A stretch of DNA of 39,789 bases. Source: a virus. How positions within the stretch are numbered: the first letter of the stretch is position 1; each line of letters starts with the position of its first letter. Of this stretch, positions 31,314-38,025 are shown piece by piece. The DNA lies in IMG/VR virus record IMGVR_UViG_3300020281_000053, positions 1-39,789 of that record, one strand, 5' to 3'. The notes beneath the pieces were generated by a model. The model worked only from the letters and a program-made list of their open reading frames with translations, searched no databases and had not been told where the DNA came from. A program made the position numbers and the translations under genes.

Positions 31314-32161
31314 GATACATTAAGACACCGCTCAGATATCCTGGCGGTAAATCCAGAGCAGCAGAAAGACTACTCAAACTAGCACCACAATGTAAGGAGT
31401 TTAGAGAGCCATTTCTGGGTGGTGGTAGTGTTGCACTACGATTTACACAAGATAATCCTACTGCAGATGTATGGGTGAATGACCTGTATGGACACCTCTA
31501 TAATTTCTGGAAGGTATTGCAGTCAGACTATAAGAATTTGTCTGATTCACTCATAGAATACAAGAATTCACACAATGATGAGGTCTTGGCAAAAGAATTG
31601 TTTAACACTGCCAAGGAGTCTATCGCTGACGCTGAATCATTTGATGCAGCATGTTACTTTTGGATCTTAAATAAGTGTAGTTATAGTGGTTTGACAGAAA
31701 ATTCGTCGTTTTCTAAGACTGCATCCAAGCAAAATTTTACAGTCAGTGGAGCACAAAATCTGAAGTCAGTAGGTGCACTCATAGGTCACTGGACTATCAC
31801 CAATTATGACTATTCAGAGGTCATGAATGACGATCATGACCATAGAGGTGACGTATTTGTATTTCTAGATCCTCCATACAAAATTAAGTCATACTTGTAT
31901 GGCACAAACGCTGAGTTACACAAGGATTTTGACCATAAAATCTTCTATGATAACTGTCAAGTGTGTCCACACAAGTGGATGATCACATATAATATTGATG
32001 ATGAGATAGAAGAGTGGTATGATAACTATAAGCAAGAGTATTTTCAACTAACATACGGTATGAAACATAGAGGTAGTAAGAATCGTAACCAACAAGAGTT
32101 ATTGATCAAGAATTACGAGGCAAAAGTCGCTAATCCTCTAGAGGTAATGTATGCAGGATGA
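31310..32161 (+). CDS. dam: DNA adenine methyltransferase (Dam family)
   Basis: A 283-residue SAM-dependent N6-adenine methylase of the D12 class. TPLRYPGGKSRAAERLL (motif X, SAM-binding), FREPFLGGGSVAL (motif I), VWVNDLYGHLYNFWKVLQ, KCSYSGLTEN, and the catalytic DPPY (D187-Y190). It would methylate phage DNA (GATC in classic Dam), to protect against host nucleases or to regulate. Overlaps both neighbours. Confidence 0.93.
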   Translation: MRYIKTPLRYPGGKSRAAERLLKLAPQCKEFREPFLGGGSVALRFTQDNPTADVWVNDLYGHLYNFWKVLQSDYKNLSDSLIEYKNSHNDEVLAKELFNTAKESIADAESFDAACYFWILNKCSYSGLTENSSFSKTASKQNFTVSGAQNLKSVGALIGHWTITNYDYSEVMNDDHDHRGDVFVFLDPPYKIKSYLYGTNAELHKDFDHKIFYDNCQVCPHKWMITYNIDDEIEEWYDNYKQEYFQLTYGMKHRGSKNRNQQELLIKNYEAKVANPLEVMYAG

Positions 32162-32858
32162 TCTAGCACAACTGATTAGGCAACAACTTATATCTCTACC
32201 TCACCTAGAGGTTGTAGAGACTGATCATAAGTTAATTGAGCATGAAAAAGTCACTATTCACAATGAAATGTGGAAGTGTAAAGGTCTCAGAAAAATACAT
32301 CTCGAGAGAGCAACACTAGAAGACAGGTTAAAGATAGTCCATTGTGTTTTTTACCCAGATCCTGAGTATAGAATCCCTATTTTTGGGTGTGATATCATAG
32401 AAACACCAAAGCAAGTCACTGCTGCTATCGTTGATATTTCTCCTGTGCATGGTGTTAGTTTTGACTATCAACTTGCTCCAATATGTGACAGATATCACTT
32501 CACAAACGATAGAATTCTACCTCAATGGGCAGAAGAAGTCTTCTCACCTTACTGTAAATTTGCTAGGTTAAATGATGATCAGGACAAGAGAATTTATCTT
32601 GATGTAACTAGAGAATATTTACGAGAATTCGTCAAATATGTTAGAATAGCAGAGAAAGATTACAAACATAAGGACTGGATATCTATCATGAAAAGAATAG
32701 ACGATCAGTCTTGGTATTGCACATCACAGAGGAAGAATAAGAAGACAAAAGCAGTGTTAACTCAGTGGTTTGACGAGGAATGGGCAGACAATTATATCAA
32801 CAACGTATTATTTGACAAACCTTTTATTAATTATGGCACAAGATTACAATCCGTTTGA
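32151..32858 (+). CDS. pcyA: Phycocyanobilin:ferredoxin oxidoreductase PcyA
   Basis: Ferredoxin-dependent bilin reductase converting biliverdin IX-alpha to phycocyanobilin in a four-electron reduction. 235 residues (Synechocystis PcyA: 248). The conserved run RKIHLERA...KIVHCVFYPDPEYRIPIFGCDI contains the residues matching PcyA E76, H88 and D105 (here E52, H64, D81). The C-terminus (KNKKTKAVLTQWFDEEWADNYINNVLFD) also follows PcyA. The PcyA-type Glu is kept, which distinguishes it from phage PebS and supports phycocyanobilin as product. Overlaps gp62 by 26 bases. An auxiliary gene linked to host light harvesting or bilin signalling. Confidence 0.92.
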   Translation: MQDDLAQLIRQQLISLPHLEVVETDHKLIEHEKVTIHNEMWKCKGLRKIHLERATLEDRLKIVHCVFYPDPEYRIPIFGCDIIETPKQVTAAIVDISPVHGVSFDYQLAPICDRYHFTNDRILPQWAEEVFSPYCKFARLNDDQDKRIYLDVTREYLREFVKYVRIAEKDYKHKDWISIMKRIDDQSWYCTSQRKNKKTKAVLTQWFDEEWADNYINNVLFDKPFINYGTRLQSV

Positions 32859-33225
32859 CTATGTTAACTCTATAAACTTAAAAACTGCAGATTACACCAG
32901 TGATGAGGGGTATATGAAGCATTATCCTGCATTCATGGTCAACAAGGCACTGTCATACTTTATCGATACCATCATGCACTCCAATGAGATGAATAGATTG
33001 GGTGCAACTCTAGACAAGGACATGCAATATAACTTTTTTATACATAGTGTTAGGAAATCTAAGAGGTTTTCTCCTTGGGCAAAAAAGTCTACTAACCCCG
33101 ATCTAGACATAGTAAAACAATACTATAACTACTCCACAGAGAAGGCAGAGCAGGCACTAAAACTACTCAGTAAGGAAGAAATCCAAGTAATTAGGTCTAA
33201 ATTATCCGTTGGAGGAATTAAATGA
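32833..33225 (+). CDS. gp62: Clamp loader small subunit gp62
   Basis: 130-residue partner of gp44. ATG 32833 lies inside the end of pcyA; the frame is open further upstream only via non-ATG starts, and family members begin PFDYVNSIN, seen here at residues 7-15. Also YPAFMVNKALSYFIDTIMHSNEMN and NFFIHSVRKSKRFSPWAKKS, typical of gp62. Necessarily translated with pcyA. Confidence 0.92.
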   Translation: MAQDYNPFDYVNSINLKTADYTSDEGYMKHYPAFMVNKALSYFIDTIMHSNEMNRLGATLDKDMQYNFFIHSVRKSKRFSPWAKKSTNPDLDIVKQYYNYSTEKAEQALKLLSKEEIQVIRSKLSVGGIK

Positions 33226-33653
33226 GTGACGAGATCAACTGGTCTCCTAGCATGATGGTTGAGGTTACATTAAAAGAACCAGATGACTTCCTAAAGGTTA
33301 GAGAAACCCTTACCAGAATCGGTGTAGCGTCCAGAAAAGAGAAGAAGCTATATCAATCGTGTCATATCCTGCATAAGAAGGGTAAATACTACATCGTACA
33401 CTTCAAAGAGTTGTTTGCTCTTGACGGTAAACCGTCTAACATGACAACTAACGATGCTCAACGTAGAAACAGAATCGCTAGACTATTATCTGACTGGGGT
33501 CTCATAATTGTGTCATCACCTGTAGCAGATACAGACTTGGCACCGTTAAATCAGATCAAAGTCCTGTCATATAAAGACAAAGGCGAATGGAATTTAGAGA
33601 GTAAATATAATATCGGAAAGAAAAAACAACCTGTAGAAACTGTTAGTAAATAA
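33222..33653 (+). CDS. regA: Translational repressor RegA
   Basis: RNA-binding repressor of early messages. 143 residues (T4: 122, extra at both ends). Very close to T4 in the core: VTLKEPDDFLKVRETLTRIGVA (T4 ITLKKPEDFLKVKETLTRMGIA), LYQSCHILHKKGKYYIVHFKE and RNRIARLLSDWGLI, IKVLSYKDKGEWNLESKYNI. In T4 it represses 44, 45 and 62 among others, which here lie just upstream. Confidence 0.96.
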   Translation: MSDEINWSPSMMVEVTLKEPDDFLKVRETLTRIGVASRKEKKLYQSCHILHKKGKYYIVHFKELFALDGKPSNMTTNDAQRRNRIARLLSDWGLIIVSSPVADTDLAPLNQIKVLSYKDKGEWNLESKYNIGKKKQPVETVSK

Positions 33654-33685
33654 ACACCTATATAATAATAGTGTAGGCATATACC

Positions 33686-34081
33686 ATGGCAGAAGTAAAA
33701 GAAAAACCAAAAGGTCCTATAGGTAAACTTAAAGAAGTGGCTGAAGATAAAGAAGAGCAACTTCAATACCTAGCAACACTCATAAGAGTGATAGTCCTCG
33801 TGTGGTCAGCAGGAATTTTGACTTTAAACTACGTTAAAATACCAGGCTACGAGAGAGGAGAAAGGATTGATCCAACTTTCATAGCTTCGGTCTTCACAGG
33901 TACTTTAGCTACTTTCGGCGTCTCCGCAGGAGGTAAGAAAAAGAAAGATGATGGTGGTGGTAGTGCCAATATATCTAAAAAAGATATGGAGTTTCTTATT
34001 GCTAAGGCATCAGAGACTGCACCTGCTCAAACTATCAGGATTGAATCTGGTCCTGTAAAAATTGTCCCAGACACTAAGTAA
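33686..34081 (+). CDS. Two-helix membrane protein
   Basis: A 131-residue protein with a Lys/Glu-rich N-terminus, hydrophobic segments ~28-47 (YLATLIRVIVLVWSAGILTL) and ~65-82 (TFIASVFTGTLATFGVSAGG), then a Lys/Gly linker and an acidic tail. Holin-like topology but no family match. A TATAAT (33661-33666) and an AGTAAATA octamer (33645-33652) lie upstream as possible promoters. First of four linked membrane genes. Confidence 0.65.
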   Translation: MAEVKEKPKGPIGKLKEVAEDKEEQLQYLATLIRVIVLVWSAGILTLNYVKIPGYERGERIDPTFIASVFTGTLATFGVSAGGKKKKDDGGGSANISKKDMEFLIAKASETAPAQTIRIESGPVKIVPDTK

Positions 34082-34083
34082 TC

Positions 34084-34314
34084 ATGCAAAAAATTATTAA
34101 CGGAATCGCTATTTTCTCAGGTGTAGTAGCACTTGGAGTAGTTGGTCTCGGTGGATATGTATTCATTAGAAAGGATGCAATCATTGAAGACGTTAAATCA
34201 AAAATTACAGAGGCAGCACTAGGATCTGTCACTGGATCTCTACCAGATATGCTTCCAGATGCAACTGGTCCTGCGATCCCTGATTTTGGTGGCGTAGGAA
34301 TGCCTAAACTCTAG
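34084..34314 (+). CDS. Small N-terminally anchored protein
   Basis: A 76-residue protein two bases after its upstream neighbour. Residues ~5-27 are a transmembrane helix (NGIAIFSGVVALGVVGLGGYVFI), followed by a polar region and a Pro/Gly/Asp-rich tail (LPDMLPDATGPAIPDFGGVG). Unknown function. Confidence 0.65.
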   Translation: MQKIINGIAIFSGVVALGVVGLGGYVFIRKDAIIEDVKSKITEAALGSVTGSLPDMLPDATGPAIPDFGGVGMPKL

Positions 34315-34323
34315 GAGGGCACC

Positions 34324-34935
34324 ATGCTTACTAATAAGTGGAAGTGGATATCATTTGGTGTGGTAGGCAGTCTATTCGCTGTCTCACATCTTGGTATGAT
34401 AGGATATATTGCTACAAGAGAGAAAGAAGCACCACTACCATCAGTGGATTTACCTGTAGGTCCTTACACATCATATAAGGTGAGTGTATCGGACGAGGGA
34501 TATGCTATTTCATATTCAGCAAACGATCCAAAGACAGCATTTATCACTAAGGATATCAAAGAGAAAGGTGGATTCTTAGGACTTGCAACTGAGACTACTA
34601 AGGTCACAGAAGAATACTTCATGGATGGTCAGATCAATCAAGGTGGTGCAGTATCTAATACTAGATCATGGATAGATCAGAAGCCTGGTTTGACTGTAGG
34701 ACAGGCAGCAGAGATAGGTGCAATCAGACAATCTGAAGCATGTATCAAGGCAGTTGGAAGTGCAGAAGGCACAGGTAGATTGGTTGGCACATCGATTGGT
34801 GCTGCAGCAGCACCTAGTCTTAGCACTATTCCATTCGTAGGATGGGTAGCAGCAGGATGGGTAGCAATGTTTGGTGGTAATCAAGGTGCAGAGATAGGTG
34901 GAAATATGGCAGAGGACTTGAATAAGAACTGCTGA
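34324..34935 (+). CDS. Membrane protein with glycine-zipper-like C-terminus
   Basis: 203 residues. Strong ribosome-binding site AGGAGG five bases before the start. An N-terminal transmembrane helix (~9-30) is followed by a soluble domain with beta character (YTSYKVSVSDEGYAISYSANDPK...; ~45-110) and a small-residue-rich hydrophobic region (~150-195: GTGRLVGTSIGAAAAPSLS, FVGWVAAGWVAMFGG), which resembles glycine-zipper membrane segments. Two Cys flank that region. Could be an envelope-associated or pore-like protein; function not established. Confidence 0.65.
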   Translation: MLTNKWKWISFGVVGSLFAVSHLGMIGYIATREKEAPLPSVDLPVGPYTSYKVSVSDEGYAISYSANDPKTAFITKDIKEKGGFLGLATETTKVTEEYFMDGQINQGGAVSNTRSWIDQKPGLTVGQAAEIGAIRQSEACIKAVGSAEGTGRLVGTSIGAAAAPSLSTIPFVGWVAAGWVAMFGGNQGAEIGGNMAEDLNKNC

Positions 34936-35711
34936 TGACTATCCCAAGTATACAGATCAACAGCACTCACGTTGATACTATAGGGATATTCAAGGTTAAC
35001 GTGCCAGAGTGGTTAACATCCACTCCGACACATGCTGTACCTACTCATCCACCTGCTACTGTCATTATAGGTAGTCCTATTATTGACATGCCAGGTTGTG
35101 TTGAGACACACGAGTTTAGTGATAGAAATAATAGTATAATTAAAGACGATGAAGATAATCTATTAGTATTCTGTGATGCAGAGTATCCATCTTATAATGC
35201 GATGGATTATGAGCCTGATCAGTTACAGTTAGAGATGGAGGCAACACCTCCACCTGTTGTTGATCCACCACCTGCACCAGATGTAAATGCACCTGAGGTG
35301 CCACCAATAGATCCACCTGAGACTGAGTGTCCTGCACCTAATCAGCCGCGAGTGGGTGACTTAACACAGGATGGTAGTGAGAAAGTCATAGGTCATGAGC
35401 TACAAGGCACTACCTGTGTGGTATTGTATGAAGATACTACAGCAATCGAAAAATTTTTACCCTCTACAAATCAAGTGAGCACTACAGCAGCGATAGCAGT
35501 AGTCGCAACAGCTGCGGCTGCTGCTACACCTTTACTATTGAGAGTCATAAAACCAGTCATAAAAAAACTCACGACTACTGTCCAAAAGAAACTTGGAAAG
35601 CATCGTGAGTTGTCTAGGAATGAGATTATGACTAATAAGTATCGTGAGAAGAAAGGACTCCCTCCTCTCAAGATTCCTAAGAAAAGTATTATTAACAGAT
35701 ATAAGAAGTAA
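34935..35711 (+). CDS. Proline-rich protein with C-terminal membrane anchor
   Basis: 258 residues, overlapping its upstream neighbour by one base. The N-terminal ~90 residues are soluble and acidic. Residues ~95-140 are Pro-rich (TPPPVVDPPPAPDVNAPEVPPIDPP). An Ala-rich hydrophobic helix follows (~180-200: STTAAIAVVATAAAAATPLLL), then a strongly basic tail. Four or so Cys lie in the front half. There is no signal peptide, so tail-anchored topology is plausible. Its stop codon abuts that of the minus-strand operon. Confidence 0.65.
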   Translation: MTIPSIQINSTHVDTIGIFKVNVPEWLTSTPTHAVPTHPPATVIIGSPIIDMPGCVETHEFSDRNNSIIKDDEDNLLVFCDAEYPSYNAMDYEPDQLQLEMEATPPPVVDPPPAPDVNAPEVPPIDPPETECPAPNQPRVGDLTQDGSEKVIGHELQGTTCVVLYEDTTAIEKFLPSTNQVSTTAAIAVVATAAAAATPLLLRVIKPVIKKLTTTVQKKLGKHRELSRNEIMTNKYREKKGLPPLKIPKKSIINRYKK

Positions 35712-36563
35712 TTATAACTTAGAGTTGTTTCCTATAGAGATTTCTTTTAGGCTGCTTGCGTTGCCATTAGGTATCGTGTGTGCATGGGGAGCCACAACAT
35801 TAACATTCTGCACCACAACATCAGCACATACACTATAATAAGGTGACTTTGGATGGAAGGTGATCCCAGCCTTCATCAGCTCACCGCAGTTTTTCAATCT
35901 CGCAATCTCAAAGTCTAATCTCTTATTTGCATTTGCCTGTACCATCAATGCTATATTTGCGTCTGCTGCTTCTTTACATTGCTGTTGTAGTTTCTTATCT
36001 AATGGTTTAGACCACGTTGCTGAGACACCTATTGAGAAGTTATAGTTATCTTTCTGAGCTGTCCTAGTGGGGACGTAGTATAAAATATCACCTGGATTGT
36101 CTAACACACCGTCATCATTGACGTCTGACATGTCGTACACTGGCGAATCCCAATAATCCTCAAACGGTTTTTGAGATGATGCTGTTGCTGTGGCATATGG
36201 TGTAACGTTGAGGGTAGGACCCTGACACTGTATACCATTACCATATGTGTTAGTTATATATGGACCTTGTAAAACCTGTATAGCTTGGTTGGTCACTGAG
36301 CCAGAAGAATTCGCGATCGGCGATGCAGTCGCACTAACTCCACCAACTGTCTCTGCTATAGCAGAGGGCATAAACCCAGTCATAGCAAGGGATATCCCTA
36401 TTGCTGAAAGATACTGGTTGTGTCTGTGACGCTTGTTACGGTTGTTTCTCTTTGTATTATTGTGTGATTCGACAAGCCTGGTCCGCTGTATGTTTCCGTG
36501 AATTGAAACGGTGCACCTGGTGTTGTCTGTGTGAAGGTGGGTGTTGTCCCTACTCCTGTCCAT
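35712..36563 (-). CDS. Exported protein C of minus-strand operon (start uncertain)
   Basis: The open frame from ATG 36563 gives 283 residues, but the first ~50 lie antiparallel-frame inside gene B and are polar and basic. A Sec signal-like stretch follows (YLSAIGISLAMTGFMPSAIA, cut before ETVGG), preceded by KRNNRNKRHRHN. No usual start codon sits at its ideal position; ATG 36383 would truncate the signal. The mature part has a conserved-looking block (NQAIQVLQGPYITNTYGNG, CQGPTLNVTPYAT), an Asp/Asn-rich calcium-loop-like segment (36087-36125), four Cys and a helical C-terminal half. No recognised family. Last gene of the operon. Confidence 0.7.
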   Translation of the reverse strand: MDRSRDNTHLHTDNTRCTVSIHGNIQRTRLVESHNNTKRNNRNKRHRHNQYLSAIGISLAMTGFMPSAIAETVGGVSATASPIANSSGSVTNQAIQVLQGPYITNTYGNGIQCQGPTLNVTPYATATASSQKPFEDYWDSPVYDMSDVNDDGVLDNPGDILYYVPTRTAQKDNYNFSIGVSATWSKPLDKKLQQQCKEAADANIALMVQANANKRLDFEIARLKNCGELMKAGITFHPKSPYYSVCADVVVQNVNVVAPHAHTIPNGNASSLKEISIGNNSKL

Positions 36564-36826
36564 GTTGAAGTCACTCCGTCAATAGTTACATTAGTTGTAG
36601 ATGTGGTTGGTGATAAATTATCAGTTGTTGTAATTCCATTTCCTGTTACCGACCATTGATAGCCTGTATTATAATCCATGGAATTTATGGTCTCTTTCAC
36701 CGTAGAAGTCGTTTCCGTGTGGGTAGTCATCGAACCTTGGGTGAAATTTGGTACCACAGGCACTGCTATGACTGGGGTTACGCCCATTGCAAAGAACATG
36801 AGGAATAGTTTATATGTATTCCTCAT
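36398..36826 (-). CDS. Exported threonine-rich protein B of minus-strand operon
   Basis: 142 residues from ATG 36826 (an upstream in-frame TTG at 36838 overlaps gene A). Signal peptide MRNTYKLFLMFFAMGVTPVIA with cleavage before VPVVP. The mature part is Thr/Ser-rich, of low complexity, probably beta-rich (NGITTTDNLSPTTSTTNVTIDG) and has no Cys. Four bases after gene A. Its 3' end overlaps the coding frame of gene C by up to 166 bases. Not recognised. Confidence 0.72.
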   Translation of the reverse strand: MRNTYKLFLMFFAMGVTPVIAVPVVPNFTQGSMTTHTETTSTVKETINSMDYNTGYQWSVTGNGITTTDNLSPTTSTTNVTIDGVTSTWTGVGTTPTFTQTTPGAPFQFTETYSGPGLSNHTIIQRETTVTSVTDTTSIFQQ

Positions 36827-36830
36827 GATG

Positions 36831-37346
36831 TTAATCAAAGATAGTGACTTCGCTTACAAACTGACCTGTTGTAGATGTACCTACATTACCTGTACCTGTT
36901 AGGGTAATTGCATGAGCAGCAGTAATAGTACCTGGTGCATTAGTTGAACTCTCCTGAGTTCCTGCAGATGTAATTGATACACTACCGAAGTCTGAATATT
37001 CAGATGCTGTACCTGCTATGTCACCCTTAGTGAATGACTGAGCAAAGGAAAAGGATCCTGATCCTGTCTGTGTTCCTGTGATAGATCCTACTGTTGCGAC
37101 ACCTGTTGTGCCATCGTAGGTGTTAATTCCAATACCATTTGCGGTTGCACTCGATGCACCTGCTGCTGTATGGGATGTTGTCACGTTTGTACCTGAGATT
37201 GAAAAAGAATTTCCAACTCTTGAATAGGTTGCTTGCTGTGCATCTACTGTGTGTTGTAAACTTGACTGGTGTCTAGTTGACAATCCACCTGCATTTGCAG
37301 CTGATCCTAGGGACAATAACATAATAAAGAATAATGTTTTCTTCAT
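36831..37346 (-). CDS. Exported Ser/Thr/Gly-rich protein A of minus-strand operon
   Basis: 171 residues. ATG 37346 is chosen because GAGGA lies just upstream and a classic signal peptide begins there (MKKTLFFIMLLSLGSAANA, cleavage before GG). The mature protein is a repetitive Ser/Thr/Gly/Ala-rich, Cys-free beta-like sequence (GTQTGSGSFSFAQSFTKGD, ITAAHAITLTGTGNVGTS), reminiscent of secreted fibre or adhesin-like proteins by composition only. First gene behind a late promoter. Unknown function. Confidence 0.75.
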   Translation of the reverse strand: MKKTLFFIMLLSLGSAANAGGLSTRHQSSLQHTVDAQQATYSRVGNSFSISGTNVTTSHTAAGASSATANGIGINTYDGTTGVATVGSITGTQTGSGSFSFAQSFTKGDIAGTASEYSDFGSVSITSAGTQESSTNAPGTITAAHAITLTGTGNVGTSTTGQFVSEVTIFD

Positions 37347-37378
37347 TTTATCCTCGCGAGGGATTACTACTGTAGCTT

Positions 37379-37386
37379 TATTTAGC
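37379..37386 (-). promoter_or_regulatory. Late promoter GCTAAATA driving the minus-strand operon
   Basis: Read on the minus strand the octamer is GCTAAATA, identical to that before gp20. It lies 33 bases before the start of gene A, so the exported operon is probably expressed with the virion genes. Confidence 0.62.
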
Positions 37387-37455
37387 ATAGTTATTATTAC
37401 GGTATTCTGTAACAATCGAGACGGTAGTCACCATATACAGTTACATTACTTCATG

Positions 37456-37463
37456 GTTAAATA
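37456..37463 (+). promoter_or_regulatory. Possible late promoter GTTAAATA before hsp20
   Basis: Late-like octamer with T at the second position, 53 bases before hsp20. A hairpin begins four bases later. Weaker match than others. Confidence 0.4.
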
Positions 37464-37466
37464 GTA

Positions 37467-37485
37467 GTGTCGCCTTCGGGGACAC
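37467..37485 (+). other. UUCG-capped hairpin in the hsp20 leader
   Basis: GTGTCGCC-TTC-GGGGACAC, equivalently a C(UUCG)G tetraloop with seven pairs and one bulged G. Exceptionally stable loop type. No T-run follows, so it is more likely a 5' stability element than a terminator. The hsp20 ribosome-binding site is 20 bases downstream. Confidence 0.6.
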
Positions 37486-37515
37486 AAACAACTAACTCGC
37501 TTTTAAAGGAGAATT

Positions 37516-37959
37516 ATGAAACTAACTAAATGGACATCTAAGGATGTCGATGCAATCTTTGATGCAGCAAATCGCTACAGTGTAGGGTTTGACGATCTAT
37601 TTTACAGACTACATGCATATGGAATAGGGTCTCCACAGACACAATACCCACCATATAATATTGTCAAAGAGTCTGAAGAGACATGGAGAATCGAATTAGC
37701 ACTAGCAGGATGGGATCCAAAAGATGTAGAGGTCTCAACAGAAACAAACGTGCTGATAATCAAGTCAGTAGATAAAGATGAGACTGACAGTCAAGAGTAT
37801 ATACACAGGGGTGTGGCAGCAAGATCATTCTCTAGAGGATTTAACCTCAGTGATGATGTAGAGGTAGGTGATGTTAAGTTTACCAATGGATTGCTATCTA
37901 TTACTCTAACTAAGATCATTCCCGATCATCAAAAACGTAAGGTATATGATATATCTTAA
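37516..37959 (+). CDS. hsp20: Small heat-shock protein Hsp20
   Basis: 147-residue alpha-crystallin-type chaperone that binds unfolding proteins. The core domain spans ~45-140 (PPYNIVKESEETWRIELALAGWDPKDVEVSTE..., then ARSFSRGFNLSDDVEVGDVKFTNGLLSITL), with the typical GLL-I-L ending; a short N-terminal arm precedes it. AAAGGAGA ribosome-binding site. Hsp20 is core in T4-like cyanophages and may help capsid or photosystem protein folding (inference). Followed by its own terminator. Confidence 0.95.
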   Translation: MKLTKWTSKDVDAIFDAANRYSVGFDDLFYRLHAYGIGSPQTQYPPYNIVKESEETWRIELALAGWDPKDVEVSTETNVLIIKSVDKDETDSQEYIHRGVAARSFSRGFNLSDDVEVGDVKFTNGLLSITLTKIIPDHQKRKVYDIS

Positions 37960-37963
37960 AATT

Positions 37964-37990
37964 AAGGAGGTGCTTGACACCTCCTTTTTT
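37964..37990 (+). terminator. Intrinsic terminator after hsp20
   Basis: Perfect 9-bp stem AAGGAGGTG/CACCTCCTT with loop CTTGA and a T-run. Overlaps a sigma70 -35 box. Confidence 0.9.
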
Positions 37991-38001
37991 CATGGTAAGA
38001 T
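37974..38001 (+). promoter_or_regulatory. Sigma70 promoter for the gp43 cluster, inside the terminator
   Basis: Consensus TTGACA (37974-37979), a 16-base spacer and TAAGAT (37996-38001), 24 bases before ATG 38026. The -35 is made by the terminator loop and stem. Confidence 0.6.
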
Positions 38002-38006
38002 AAATA
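37999..38006 (+). promoter_or_regulatory. Late promoter GATAAATA overlapping the early promoter
   Basis: NATAAATA late octamer, sharing three bases with the sigma70 -10, 19 bases before ATG 38026. Confidence 0.55.
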
Positions 38007-38025
38007 GGTCACTAGTCTTTCTAAT

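Noticed and set aside
32151-32858. Reading this gene as gp62 or as PebS
   Set aside because: Sequence matches bilin reductases, not clamp loaders; gp62 is the next gene. The PcyA-type Glu (E52) and overall similarity favour PcyA over PebS.
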